Shown: positions 25,230 to 33,486 of the stretch, one piece after another
How positions within the stretch are numbered: the first letter of the stretch is position 1
How the letters are laid out: the number at the start of each line of letters is the position of its first letter
Origin: Halopseudomonas sp002296055
Lineage (GTDB): Bacteria; Pseudomonadota; Gammaproteobacteria; Pseudomonadales; Pseudomonadaceae
Assembly (NCBI RefSeq): GCF_050876985.1
Contig: NZ_JBPAPP010000003.1
Reading direction: 5' to 3' (one strand)
Length of the DNA stretch: 64,000 nt
The notes under the pieces: model-generated
What the model was told of the DNA's origin: nothing
Seen by the model: only the letters and a program-made list of their open reading frames with translations
The model's database searches: none
Translations under genes and position numbers: made by a program

Positions 25230-26404
25230 GTCGGCGACCAACTGTGCAGCGCCCGCTGCAGACGTTCGACCGCCTGCTCCAGGCGCTCCAGCGAGGTGGT
25301 GTAAGCCAGGCGTAAGTGCTGATCAGCCCGGTGCTGACCAAAGTCCAGCCCCGGCGTCAGGGCAACAAACTCACGCTCAATCACATGCTGACAGAAGGCG
25401 GCACTGTCACCGCCCAGCGCCTGCATGTCGGCATACAGATAGAAAGCACCTTCAGGGGTAACAGGGACCGAAAAGCCCAGCTCACGCGCCGCTGGCAGCA
25501 GGAAGTCGCGCCGCACCTGAAAGGCACGGCGGCGCAGCTCGCAGATTTCCCGGCTTTGCTCGCTGAAAGCCGCCAGCGCGGCCTGCTGGGCCATGTGTGG
25601 CGCACAGATGTAGAGGTTCTGCGCCAATTTCTCCAAGCCGGCAACCGCCTCCTTGGGCGCCACCAGCCAGCCCAGACGCCAACCAGTCATACCGAAGTAT
25701 TTGGAGAAGCTGTTCAGCACAAAAGCATCGTCTGCCACCTCCAGCACCGAGGGCGCATCCAGGCCATAGGTCAGACCGTGGTAAATCTCATCCACAATCA
25801 GTTGCCCGCCCAGGCGGCGGCAGCAGGCCGCCAGCGCCTGCAGTTCCGCGCGCGACAGCAAGGTGCCGGTAGGGTTGGCCGGTGAGGCAGCGAGTACGCC
25901 CACGCAGTCCGCATCCCAATGCTGCTCGATCAACTCGGGGGTCAGCTGGTAGCGCGTTTCAGGGCCGGTCGGCACCAGCACCGCGCGGCCTTCTACCAAG
26001 CGCAGAAAATGACGATTGCAGGGGTAGGCCGGGTCGGCCATAAGGATCTTCTTACCCGGTTCCACCAACAGTGCGCTGACCAAGAGCAACGCCGCAGAAC
26101 CACCCGGTGTTACCACTACGCGCTCGGGGTCAAGCGCCAGGCCATGCCGCTCGGCGTAGAGTGCGGCGATGGCTTCGCGCAACGCCGGCAACCCCAACGC
26201 CGGGGTATAGCCCGTACAGCCGTCAGCCAGCGCTCGCTGGCCGGCCTGAATAATCGGCTCGGGGGTGGTGAAGTCCGGCTCACCAATCTCCATATGAATG
26301 ACATCACGCCCTTCGGCCTCCAGCGCTCTGGCTCTCGCCAGCACGGCCATCACATGGAAGGGTTGGATATCCTGCACCCGTTTGGTCCAGCGTTGCTGCG
26401 CCAT
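25223..26404 (-). CDS. PLP-dependent aminotransferase, class I/II
   Basis: A 393-aa fold-type I aminotransferase. HMEIGEPDFTTPEPI near residue 40 and FVLNSFSKYFGMTGWRLGW with the PLP-binding lysine (SFSK) are clear, as is AASPANPTGTLLS, carrying the Asn that contacts PLP. It corresponds to PA4722, just upstream of sfsA and near dksA. The amino-acid substrate cannot be told from sequence; aspartate- or alanine-type enzymes are closest in pattern. Confidence 0.9.
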   Translation of the reverse strand: MAQQRWTKRVQDIQPFHVMAVLARARALEAEGRDVIHMEIGEPDFTTPEPIIQAGQRALADGCTGYTPALGLPALREAIAALYAERHGLALDPERVVVTPGGSAALLLVSALLVEPGKKILMADPAYPCNRHFLRLVEGRAVLVPTGPETRYQLTPELIEQHWDADCVGVLAASPANPTGTLLSRAELQALAACCRRLGGQLIVDEIYHGLTYGLDAPSVLEVADDAFVLNSFSKYFGMTGWRLGWLVAPKEAVAGLEKLAQNLYICAPHMAQQAALAAFSEQSREICELRRRAFQVRRDFLLPAARELGFSVPVTPEGAFYLYADMQALGGDSAAFCQHVIEREFVALTPGLDFGQHRADQHLRLAYTTSLERLEQAVERLQRALHSWSPTC

Positions 26405-26623
26405 GAAATACTCTCGTCCTGCCGCAAAAAACGCCGATCATACCCTGCCAGAGCCCCCGCCGCAGCGGCTCAATCCCTCGTGTCGCGCCATCGGGCGTCA
26501 AACAGTAGCGCGGGCCTTAAGGTTCTGGTAGCTTTGCCCGCTTGCAGGATTTTGGCCGCTGCTCATGCAGGTGCAGACAGCGGACCTGAAACAGGAAGAT
26601 TGAGCAATAAGTGAGGGGTTCTC

Positions 26624-27067
26624 ATGCCCAGCAATGCCAAGCAGAAAACATCGATGTTGATCCGCGGCTTCGTCCCCTACCAGGAAAAGAAGGGCGAGGA
26701 ATACATGAACGAGCAGCAGCTCGAGCATTTCGCCAACATACTCAACGCCTGGAAAAAGGAGTTGATGGAAGAAGTCGACCGCACTGTGCATCACATGCAG
26801 GATGAAGCGGCCAACTTCCCCGATCCGGCCGACCGTGCCAGCCAGGAAGAAGAGTTCAGCCTGGAACTGCGCACCCGTGACCGCGAGCGCAAGCTGATCA
26901 AGAAGATTGACCAGACGCTGCAACGCATTGAGGACGACGACTACGGTTTCTGCGACTCCTGTGGTGTCGAGATTGGCATCCGTCGCCTGGAAGCGCGCCC
27001 CACGGCTACTCTGTGCATCGACTGCAAGACCCTAGCCGAAATCAAGGAAAAGCAGGTCGGCAGCTAA
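26624..27067 (+). CDS. dksA: RNA polymerase-binding transcription factor DksA
   Basis: Binds the RNA polymerase secondary channel and, with ppGpp, reprograms rRNA and amino-acid promoters. A 147-aa zinc-type DksA: coiled coil at about residues 25-105 with the DPADRASQEEE tip (Asp-Ala-x-x-Asp equivalents at the tip), then a four-cysteine zinc finger CDSC...CIDC near residues 114-138. GTGAGGGG lies 6 bp before the ATG. An rrn-type promoter with a GC-rich discriminator, a classical target, is at the left edge of the window. Confidence 0.96.
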   Translation: MPSNAKQKTSMLIRGFVPYQEKKGEEYMNEQQLEHFANILNAWKKELMEEVDRTVHHMQDEAANFPDPADRASQEEEFSLELRTRDRERKLIKKIDQTLQRIEDDDYGFCDSCGVEIGIRRLEARPTATLCIDCKTLAEIKEKQVGS

Positions 27068-27082
27068 GCCGCCCTGTTCTGC

Positions 27083-27104
27083 AGCAAGCCCGATCGGGCT
27101 TGCT
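27083..27104 (+). terminator. Hairpin between dksA and gluQ
   Basis: AGCAAGCCCGA and TCGGGCTTGCT form a perfect 22-bp palindrome 16 bp after the dksA stop and 18 bp before the gluQ start. No T-run follows, so it may be a weak terminator or an mRNA 3' stabiliser that lowers gluQ expression relative to dksA. Confidence 0.5.
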
Positions 27105-27121
27105 GTTACCGCCTCTCCCGC

Positions 27122-28012
27122 ATGACCTCCCCCTATATCGGGCGCTTCGCGCCAACCCCAAGCGGCCTGCTGCACTTTGGCTCGCTGGTAGCCGCGCTGG
27201 CCAGCTATCTGGACGCACGCCACGCAGGCGGCCAATGGCTGCTGCGCATCGAAGACCTGGACCAGACCCGCAGCCAGCCCGACGCAGAACGTCAGATTCT
27301 GCAGGCACTGGAGGACTTTGGACTTGAGCACGACGGCGAGATCATCCGCCAGAGTGAACGTCTTGAGCTATATCGGGCACAGACCGAGCGCTGGCTAGAG
27401 CAAGGCCTGGCCTACTACTGCGACTGCCCGCGCCGAACCCTGCTACAGCACGGACCGGCCTACCCTGGCACCTGCTCCACACGCCAGCTTGCACCGGCCG
27501 CCAACCATGCCGTGCGCATCCGCGTCGACGACACCCCCATCACCTGTGTCGATCGCCTGCAATTGCCACTGACCCAACACCTTGCTCATGAGCTGGGCGA
27601 TTTCATTATCCGCCGCCGCGACGGCGTCTATGCCTACCAGTTGGCGGTGGTGCTGGACGACATAGAGCAAGGCATCACCGACGTGGTCCGCGGCGCCGAC
27701 CTGCTCGACTCCACGCCCCGGCAAATGTGGCTGTATCAGGTCCTGGACCAGCCCGCACCGCGCTACCTGCACGTGCCGCTGATCATGCGCGAGGACGGCG
27801 AGAAACTCAGCAAACGCCTGGCCTCCGAACCTCTGCAGGCTGCTCAAGCGCCACAGACACTGTGGCGCGCACTGCGGGCATTGGCGCAACCGGTTCCCGA
27901 GGAGCTGCGCGGCGCGTCGGTCCAGCAGCAACTGGCCTGGGCCACCCCGCACTGGCAGCCGCAGCGTCTGCCATCGACCCTGCAAATCATGCAACATAGC
28001 CTGCCCGGCTGA
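27122..28012 (+). CDS. gluQ: Glutamyl-Q tRNA(Asp) synthetase
   Basis: A 296-aa GluRS paralogue lacking the anticodon-binding domain; it attaches glutamate to queuosine at position 34 of tRNA(Asp). The class I signatures are intact: FAPTPSGLLHFGSL (HIGH-like) and EDGEKLSKR (KMSKS-like). A zinc site is suggested by YYCDCPRR...YPGTC. dksA-gluQ linkage is common in gammaproteobacteria. No strong Shine-Dalgarno sequence precedes the ATG. Confidence 0.94.
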   Translation: MTSPYIGRFAPTPSGLLHFGSLVAALASYLDARHAGGQWLLRIEDLDQTRSQPDAERQILQALEDFGLEHDGEIIRQSERLELYRAQTERWLEQGLAYYCDCPRRTLLQHGPAYPGTCSTRQLAPAANHAVRIRVDDTPITCVDRLQLPLTQHLAHELGDFIIRRRDGVYAYQLAVVLDDIEQGITDVVRGADLLDSTPRQMWLYQVLDQPAPRYLHVPLIMREDGEKLSKRLASEPLQAAQAPQTLWRALRALAQPVPEELRGASVQQQLAWATPHWQPQRLPSTLQIMQHSLPG

Positions 28013-28098
28013 TTGCTTGGCAAGCCAGGCACGGCTGATTACCATCACGCTCTTAACCTGACGCGCCGACACGGGCGTCACCCAGATGACGGACACCC

Positions 28099-28275
28099 AT
28101 GTATATCTATCGCCTGGTATTGCTGCTGGTCATCGGCATCTACCTGTTCTCCCCGGCCATCATGGACTGGTGGATAGAACCCCAGGGTGCCTGGTACCGC
28201 CCCTACGTGCTGTGGCTGATTCTGATCATCGCCGGCATGCTGCTACAGAGCCCGAAAGATGCCGATGAGCTTTGA
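28099..28275 (+). CDS. cbrX: Small membrane protein CbrX
   Basis: A 58-aa protein with two membrane segments (IYRLVLLLVIGIYLFSPAI and YVLWLILIIAGMLL) separated by DWWIEPQGAWYRP and a charged C-terminus SPKDADEL. It matches the small gene upstream of cbrA in pseudomonads (PA4724.1). Its stop codon lies 11 bp inside cbrA, so the two are translationally coupled. An accessory role to the CbrA transporter-kinase is inferred from this linkage. Confidence 0.85.
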   Translation: MYIYRLVLLLVIGIYLFSPAIMDWWIEPQGAWYRPYVLWLILIIAGMLLQSPKDADEL

Positions 28276-31210
28276 GCTGAGTCAGCTGCTGCTGATCAGC
28301 ATTGTCTACCTGATCCTGCTGTTCGGTGTGGCCTGGGCCACTGAGAACGGGCACGTTCCACGCGGTTTGCTGCGACACCCTGCGGTCTACACCCTGTCGC
28401 TCGGCGTGTACGCCAGCGCCTGGGCGTTTTATGGCACGGTCGGGTTGGCCTACCAATACGGCTACGGGTTTCTGACCTACTACCTGGGCGTGTGTGGCGC
28501 CTTTCTGCTGGCACCGGTGCTGCTTAACCCGATCCTGCGCATTACCCGCACTTACCAGCTATCGTCTCTGGCCGACCTCTTTGCCTTTCGCTTCCGCAGC
28601 ACCTGGGCGGGCACCCTCACCACGCTGTTCATGCTGGTAGGTGTACTGCCACTACTGGCCCTGCAGATCCAGGCAGTCGCCGACTCGGTGCAAATCCTGA
28701 CCGACGAATCCGGCCAAGGCACCGTAGCCCTCGGCTTTTGCGTGCTGATTATCCTGTTTGCCATCCTGTTCGGTGCGCGCCATATCTCGGCCCGGGAGAA
28801 GCATGAAGGTCTGGTAATGGCGATTGCCTTCGAGTCGGTGGTCAAACTGGTCGCCATCGCCGCTATCGGCCTGTATGCCTTGTATGTGGTATTCGACGGC
28901 CCGCAGGGTTTGCAGTTGTGGCTGAACAACAACCAGGAAGCGCTCATCACCCTGCATACACCGCTGCAGGAAGGCCCCTGGCGGACGCTGCTGCTGGTGT
29001 TCTTTTCCGCCGCCTTTGTGATGCCGCACATGTATCACATGGCCTTTACCGAGAACCTCAACCCGCGCGCGCTGGGCACAGCCAGCTGGGGGCTACCGCT
29101 GTTCCTGCTACTGATGAGTCTGGCCGTGCCACCCATCCTCTGGGCCGGCCTGCACCTGGGTGTGCGCACCAACCCGGAGTATTTCTCCCTTGGCCTTGGG
29201 GTAGCAGCCGGCTCTGAATGGCTATCGCTACTGGCCTTTGTTGGCGGATTGTCGGCAGCCAGCGGCCTGATCATTGTCATTACCCTGGCACTGTCGGGCA
29301 TGGTGCTCAACCATGTCGTGTTGCCGCTGTATCAACCCAGCGCCGACAACAATATCTACCGCTGGCTGCTATGGACCCGCCGCACCCTGATTGCCGCCAT
29401 CATCATGGCAGGCTATGGCTTTTACCGGCTGCTCGGCGCCGAGCAGGATCTGGCCAACTTGGGTATCGCGTCCTTCGTTGCCACGGTGCAGTTTTTGCCC
29501 GGCACCCTGTCGGTACTCTATTGGCCGCAGGCCAACCGGCGCGGCTTTATCGGCGGGGTGATGGCCGGCATGCTGGTCTGGAGTATTACCCTGCTGCTGC
29601 CGCTGGTCACCGAGCTGCCGGGCCTGCAGCTGTTCGGCATGACACTGGCCTTCAACGCAGACACCTGGCATCTGGCGGCCATCAGCTCGCTGGCCGCCAA
29701 CGTGCTGGTGCTGGCCGTGATCTCCCTGTTTACACAGCGCTCCAGCGAGGAGCAAAGCGCAGCCGAGGCCTGCTCGGTCGACAACGTCAGCCGCCCCCAA
29801 CGCATGCAGCTGATGGCATCTTCGCCGCAGGAGTTTGCCCAACAGCTAGCCAAACCGCTCGGCAACAAGACCGCACAGTACGAGGTCGAGCAGGCGCTAC
29901 GCGATCTCAAGCTGCCCTTCGATGAGCGCCGCCCGTACGCGCTGCGTCGCCTGCGCGACCGCCTGGAGGCCAACCTGTCTGGCCTGATGGGCCCCTCGGT
30001 GGCACAGGACATCATCGAGACCTTCCTGCCGTTCAAGATGGGTCGCGACGGCTACATGACCGAAGACATCCACTTTATCGAAAACCGGCTGGAGGACTAC
30101 CACAGCCGCCTGACCGGCCTGGCTGCCGAGCTCGACGCCCTGCGGCGCTACCACCGCCAGACCCTGCATGACCTGCCGATGGGCGTTTGCTCACTGGGGC
30201 AAGACAGCGAAATCCTGATGTGGAACCGCGCGATGCAGGCACTCACCGGCATCGAAGCCGACAGCGTGATCGGCTCTCGCCTGGGCAGCCTGCCCGAACC
30301 CTGGCGTGAGCTGCTGGAACGCTTTGTCGAAGATCAATCTGCCCATCTGCATAAACAGAAGCTCAGCATCAACGGCCACACCCAATGGCTCAGCCTGCAC
30401 AAGGCAGCCATCGACGAGCCCGGGTACGTTGGGAGCAGCGGCCTGGTGCTACTGATCGAAGATCAGACCGAAACCCAAATGCTGGAAGAGGAGTTGATGC
30501 ACTCCGAGCGCCTAGCCTCCATTGGCCGCCTGGCCGCTGGGGTCGCGCATGAGATCGGCAACCCAATCACCGGTATCGCCTGCCTGGCGCAGAACCTGCG
30601 CGATGAGTCAGAACAGCCCGAGGCACGTGAGGCCAGCGAGCAGATCCTCGACCAGACCCGCCGGGTCTCGCGCATCGTGCAGTCGTTGGTCAACTTCGCC
30701 CACGTGGGGAGCCGCCATCACAACCCCAACGAGCCGGTTGATCTGGCGGCCTGTACCAACGAGGCTATTCACCTGCTCTCGCTCAACCGCAAGGGGCCGG
30801 AGGTCAAGTATGTTAACCTGTGCCGTCCCGAGCACCTGGTCGCCGGCGACGCCCAACGGCTGGTGCAGGTGTTGATCAATCTGCTGGGTAATGCCCGTGA
30901 TGCCAGCCAGAACGGCGACAGCATCAGCATTGCCAGCCAGGAAAACGAGCATCAAGTGCTGCTGCAGGTTGAGGATCAGGGCAGCGGAATCGACAAGGCG
31001 ATCATGGACCGCCTGTTCGAGCCCTTCTTCACCACCAAGGAACCAGGGACAGGCACCGGGCTCGGATTGGCACTGGTCTACTCCATCATCGAAGAGCATT
31101 ATGGGCAGATCACCATCGACAGCCCGGTCGACCAGACAAACCAGCGCGGCACCCGTTTCACCATTACTTTGCCGCGCTACAGCATGAGCGCTAGCGGCGC
31201 CTCTGCCTGA
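28265..31210 (+). CDS. cbrA: CbrA transporter-sensor histidine kinase
   Basis: A 981-aa hybrid of sodium:solute symporter and sensor kinase that governs carbon and nitrogen balance and, in some species, histidine uptake. Residues about 1-510 form an SSSF transporter with about 13 membrane helices; a STAC-like and PAS-like region follows (about 600-745). The HisKA H-box has H762 in GVAHEIGNPITG, and the ATPase shows N, G1 (VEDQGSGID) and G2 (GTGTGLGLAL) boxes. The ATG at 28265 is preferred (MSFELSQ); another ATG lies 6 bp upstream. cbrB follows after 34 bp. Confidence 0.95.
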   Translation: MSFELSQLLLISIVYLILLFGVAWATENGHVPRGLLRHPAVYTLSLGVYASAWAFYGTVGLAYQYGYGFLTYYLGVCGAFLLAPVLLNPILRITRTYQLSSLADLFAFRFRSTWAGTLTTLFMLVGVLPLLALQIQAVADSVQILTDESGQGTVALGFCVLIILFAILFGARHISAREKHEGLVMAIAFESVVKLVAIAAIGLYALYVVFDGPQGLQLWLNNNQEALITLHTPLQEGPWRTLLLVFFSAAFVMPHMYHMAFTENLNPRALGTASWGLPLFLLLMSLAVPPILWAGLHLGVRTNPEYFSLGLGVAAGSEWLSLLAFVGGLSAASGLIIVITLALSGMVLNHVVLPLYQPSADNNIYRWLLWTRRTLIAAIIMAGYGFYRLLGAEQDLANLGIASFVATVQFLPGTLSVLYWPQANRRGFIGGVMAGMLVWSITLLLPLVTELPGLQLFGMTLAFNADTWHLAAISSLAANVLVLAVISLFTQRSSEEQSAAEACSVDNVSRPQRMQLMASSPQEFAQQLAKPLGNKTAQYEVEQALRDLKLPFDERRPYALRRLRDRLEANLSGLMGPSVAQDIIETFLPFKMGRDGYMTEDIHFIENRLEDYHSRLTGLAAELDALRRYHRQTLHDLPMGVCSLGQDSEILMWNRAMQALTGIEADSVIGSRLGSLPEPWRELLERFVEDQSAHLHKQKLSINGHTQWLSLHKAAIDEPGYVGSSGLVLLIEDQTETQMLEEELMHSERLASIGRLAAGVAHEIGNPITGIACLAQNLRDESEQPEAREASEQILDQTRRVSRIVQSLVNFAHVGSRHHNPNEPVDLAACTNEAIHLLSLNRKGPEVKYVNLCRPEHLVAGDAQRLVQVLINLLGNARDASQNGDSISIASQENEHQVLLQVEDQGSGIDKAIMDRLFEPFFTTKEPGTGTGLGLALVYSIIEEHYGQITIDSPVDQTNQRGTRFTITLPRYSMSASGASA

Positions 31211-31244
31211 GCTTTATCCAGGCGCCGTCACGCATGAGGTAACT

Positions 31245-32672
31245 ATGTCAGACATTCTGGTTGTTGAAGACGAAGCCATCATCCGCACGGCACTCAAGCG
31301 GCTGCTGGAGCGTCACCACTACCAAGTGGCCGAAGCCGGTTCCGTCGGCGAAGCCTGCGAGCGTCACAACCTGGACAGCTTTGATCTCATCATCAGCGAC
31401 CTGCGCCTGCCGGGCGAGCCCGGCACTGAGCTGATACGCCGCGCCGCCAACACGCCGGTGCTGATCATGACCAGCTACGCCAGCCTGCGCTCGGCTGTTG
31501 ACTCGATGAAGCTGGGCGCGGTCGATTACATAGCCAAGCCCTTCGATCACGATGAAATGGTCGAAACCGTGCAACGCATCATTGCCAGCGGCAGCGAACG
31601 TAAACAGCAAGCTGCCGCAGCGGAACAACCCTCTGGCAAGCAAAAGCCGCAGCCGATGCAAGACGATGACATTCGCAAACAGATGGGCATCATTGGCGGC
31701 TGCGACACCATGCTCACGCTGTTCAAGCGCATTCGCAAGGTCGCGCCCACCGACTCCACCGTGCTGATTCAAGGTGAATCCGGCACCGGTAAGGAGCTGG
31801 TAGCCCGGGCCATGCATGAACAGTCACAGCGCGCCAAGGCACCACTGATTTCGGTCAACTGCGCCGCCATTCCGGAAACCCTGATCGAGTCCGAGCTGTT
31901 CGGTCATGAGAAGGGGTCCTTTACCGGCGCCACCAGCAACCGCACCGGTCTGGTTGAGGCCGCCGACGGCGGCACCCTGTTCCTCGACGAAATCGGCGAG
32001 CTGCCACTCGAAGCGCAAGCGCGCCTGCTGCGCGTGCTGCAAGAAGGCGAGATCCGCCGGGTTGGTTCAGTGCAATCCCAAAAGGTCGATGTGCGTCTGG
32101 TCGCGGCAACCCACCGCGACCTCAAGACCATGGCGCGCCAGGGCCTGTTCCGCGAAGACCTCTACTACCGCCTGAACGTGATCGAACTACGCCTGCCACC
32201 GCTGCGAGAGCGTGGCCGCGACGTCATGCTGATCGCCGAGGCCTTGCTGCAACGCGCCGCTGGCAACATGAATATGGAAGGTTTGCACTTCAGCAGGGAT
32301 GCCGAGCAGGCGATTCTGGCCTACAGCTGGCCCGGTAACGTGCGTGAGCTGGAAAACGCCATTGAGCGCTCAGCCATTCTCTGCGACCACGACGAGATCA
32401 CCGCCGACCTGCTGGGCATTGAGCTGGATGCAGAGATAGAGCGCGCCTCCGAAGCTGCCAACGCCCTGCAGACCATGCAGCACGACGTCACGCCAGGCCA
32501 GGAGCCGGCAGAAGACCTGTCGCTGGAGGACTACTTCCAGCACTTTGTGTTGGAGCATCAGGACCACATGACCGAAACCCAGCTGGCGCACAAGCTAGGC
32601 ATCAGCCGCAAGTGCCTGTGGGAACGCCGTCAGCGTCTGGGCATCCCGCGTAAGAAAACCGCCAGCACCTGA
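31245..32672 (+). CDS. cbrB: CbrB sigma-54-dependent response regulator
   Basis: A 475-aa NtrC-family activator. Receiver domain with phospho-acceptor D52 (ISDLRLPG) and K98 in AKPF. The AAA+ domain has Walker A GESGTGKE (177-184), Walker B TLFLDEIGE and the sigma-54 loop as GSFTGA (224-229), with Ser for the usual Ala. A Fis-type helix-turn-helix closes the protein (TQLAHKLGISRKCLWERRQRLG). It should activate crcZ, whose sigma-54 promoter and CbrB-type sites lie immediately downstream. Confidence 0.95.
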   Translation: MSDILVVEDEAIIRTALKRLLERHHYQVAEAGSVGEACERHNLDSFDLIISDLRLPGEPGTELIRRAANTPVLIMTSYASLRSAVDSMKLGAVDYIAKPFDHDEMVETVQRIIASGSERKQQAAAAEQPSGKQKPQPMQDDDIRKQMGIIGGCDTMLTLFKRIRKVAPTDSTVLIQGESGTGKELVARAMHEQSQRAKAPLISVNCAAIPETLIESELFGHEKGSFTGATSNRTGLVEAADGGTLFLDEIGELPLEAQARLLRVLQEGEIRRVGSVQSQKVDVRLVAATHRDLKTMARQGLFREDLYYRLNVIELRLPPLRERGRDVMLIAEALLQRAAGNMNMEGLHFSRDAEQAILAYSWPGNVRELENAIERSAILCDHDEITADLLGIELDAEIERASEAANALQTMQHDVTPGQEPAEDLSLEDYFQHFVLEHQDHMTETQLAHKLGISRKCLWERRQRLGIPRKKTAST

Positions 32673-32687
32673 TCCCGCCAGTGCAAC

Positions 32688-32720
32688 GGCAGGGGCCGGC
32701 TGACACTCGCCACCCCTGCC
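32688..32720 (+). terminator. Hairpin after cbrB
   Basis: GGCAGGGG (32688-32695) pairs with CCCCTGCC (32713-32720) around a 17-nt loop, 16 bp after the cbrB stop. No T-run follows. It probably limits readthrough from cbrB into the crcZ control region. Confidence 0.4.
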
Positions 32721-32724
32721 AACC

Positions 32725-32848
32725 TGTAACACCCCATCCTTGCGCATGTGTTACCTGTTACCGGTAAAGTTCCCGCAAAACTGTTACCCCAACCAGCCAC
32801 CGAGGTAACACTTACCCCCCGATTGCGGTAACACATCCAGGGGTAACA
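32725..32848 (+). promoter_or_regulatory. CbrB-type upstream activating sequences of crcZ
   Basis: A cluster of inverted half-sites: TGTTAC at 32749-32754, 32756-32761 and 32782-32787, GTAACA at 32805-32810, 32828-32833 and 32843-32848, plus TGTAAC at 32725-32730. TGTTAC/GTAACA inverted pairs are the published CbrB site type in pseudomonads; the pair 32782/32805 has a 17-bp spacer. They lie 60-180 bp upstream of the sigma-54 promoter, the usual enhancer distance. Confidence 0.75.
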
Positions 32849-32906
32849 CCCCCTCTCAAAACCACAAAAAATCGCAAGCCACTGTTTTTAAAGGAATTTA
32901 AAAAGT

Positions 32907-32922
32907 TGGCACGCCGAATGCT
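32907..32922 (+). promoter_or_regulatory. Sigma-54 promoter of crcZ
   Basis: TGGCACG-N4-ATGCT (32907-32922) fits the -24/-12 consensus TGGCACG-N4-TTGCW with one mismatch and correct GG-GC spacing. The predicted start is about 32933. AT-rich DNA lies just upstream, consistent with activation by CbrB looping from the sites at 32725-32848. Confidence 0.8.
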
Positions 32923-32932
32923 TTATATCTGG

Positions 32933-33285
32933 CACAACAACAATAAAAACCAAAACACATAACAAAAATAACATTCGACTCCACACACAATAAAAACAAG
33001 ACGTGAGAGACGCAGCAAACTGATTTTTTTGGAGAATAGCAGTCAGATCGCGAGCAGGACGCTCACTTGGATGAAGAAGAATAAAAGTTGCCCAAGCAAC
33101 CCGCCATCCAAAGCCATACGCAGGCCGCTCTGAACCTAAGCTTCCAAAGCAATCCGTTTGGTTTTGACAACCCGAGATGGGTCAGTCGGAAAGCGGCGTT
33201 TGCCGCTTTGAACAAAAAAAGAATAGCTCTCATAAAAACAATAATAAAAAACCATTAGGGGGAGTGCCCTACTCCCCTTGAGCTT
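32933..33285 (+). ncRNA. crcZ: CrcZ small RNA, Crc/Hfq antagonist
   Basis: Gene-free, AT-rich stretch between cbrB and pcnB with repeated A-rich Hfq/Crc-type motifs: AACAACAATAAAAAC near 32935, AACAAAAATAAC near 32961, CAATAAAAACAAG near 32988, AAGAAGAATAAAAG near 33074, and others near 33211 and 33235. CrcZ sequesters Hfq-Crc and relieves catabolite repression. The 3' end is placed after a stem 33259-33265/33271-33277 with a pyrimidine-rich tail. A further stem at 33190-33209 lies inside. Location equals P. aeruginosa crcZ. Confidence 0.85.
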
Positions 33286-33313
33286 TCCTTCCCTACGTAA
33301 CATCCCCCCTTTC

Positions 33314-33342
33314 TTACCTTTGTTAACAAATCAAGCTAGAAT
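33314..33342 (+). promoter_or_regulatory. Candidate pcnB promoter
   Basis: TTACCT (33314-33319), 17-bp spacer and TAGAAT (33337-33342). The spacer starts with the 12-bp perfect palindrome TTTGTTAACAAA (33319-33330), a possible regulator site. It lies between the crcZ terminator and pcnB; the leader to the chosen pcnB start would be about 140 nt. Confidence 0.4.
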
Positions 33343-33486
33343 GCTCGACAAACGTGGCCTCTCGCCACCTGCGCGCCAGGCCAGGCATATCGCCGACCCG
33401 GCCCACTCACCTTGCGCCGCCGTGAGCATGCCTGCCAACTGACACCCAGGCCGCATCACCGCATGGCGCCGGAACCGCCACCATCT

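Noticed and set aside
26581..28098. tRNA or other structured RNA genes around dksA-gluQ
   Set aside because: No cloverleaf or T-loop sequence could be found on either strand; only a simple palindrome is present.
33190..33209. Stem AAAGCGGC/GCCGCTTT as the CrcZ terminator
   Set aside because: It is followed by A-rich, not T-rich, sequence on the plus strand; the later stem at 33259-33277 is a better 3' end, though internal processing is possible.
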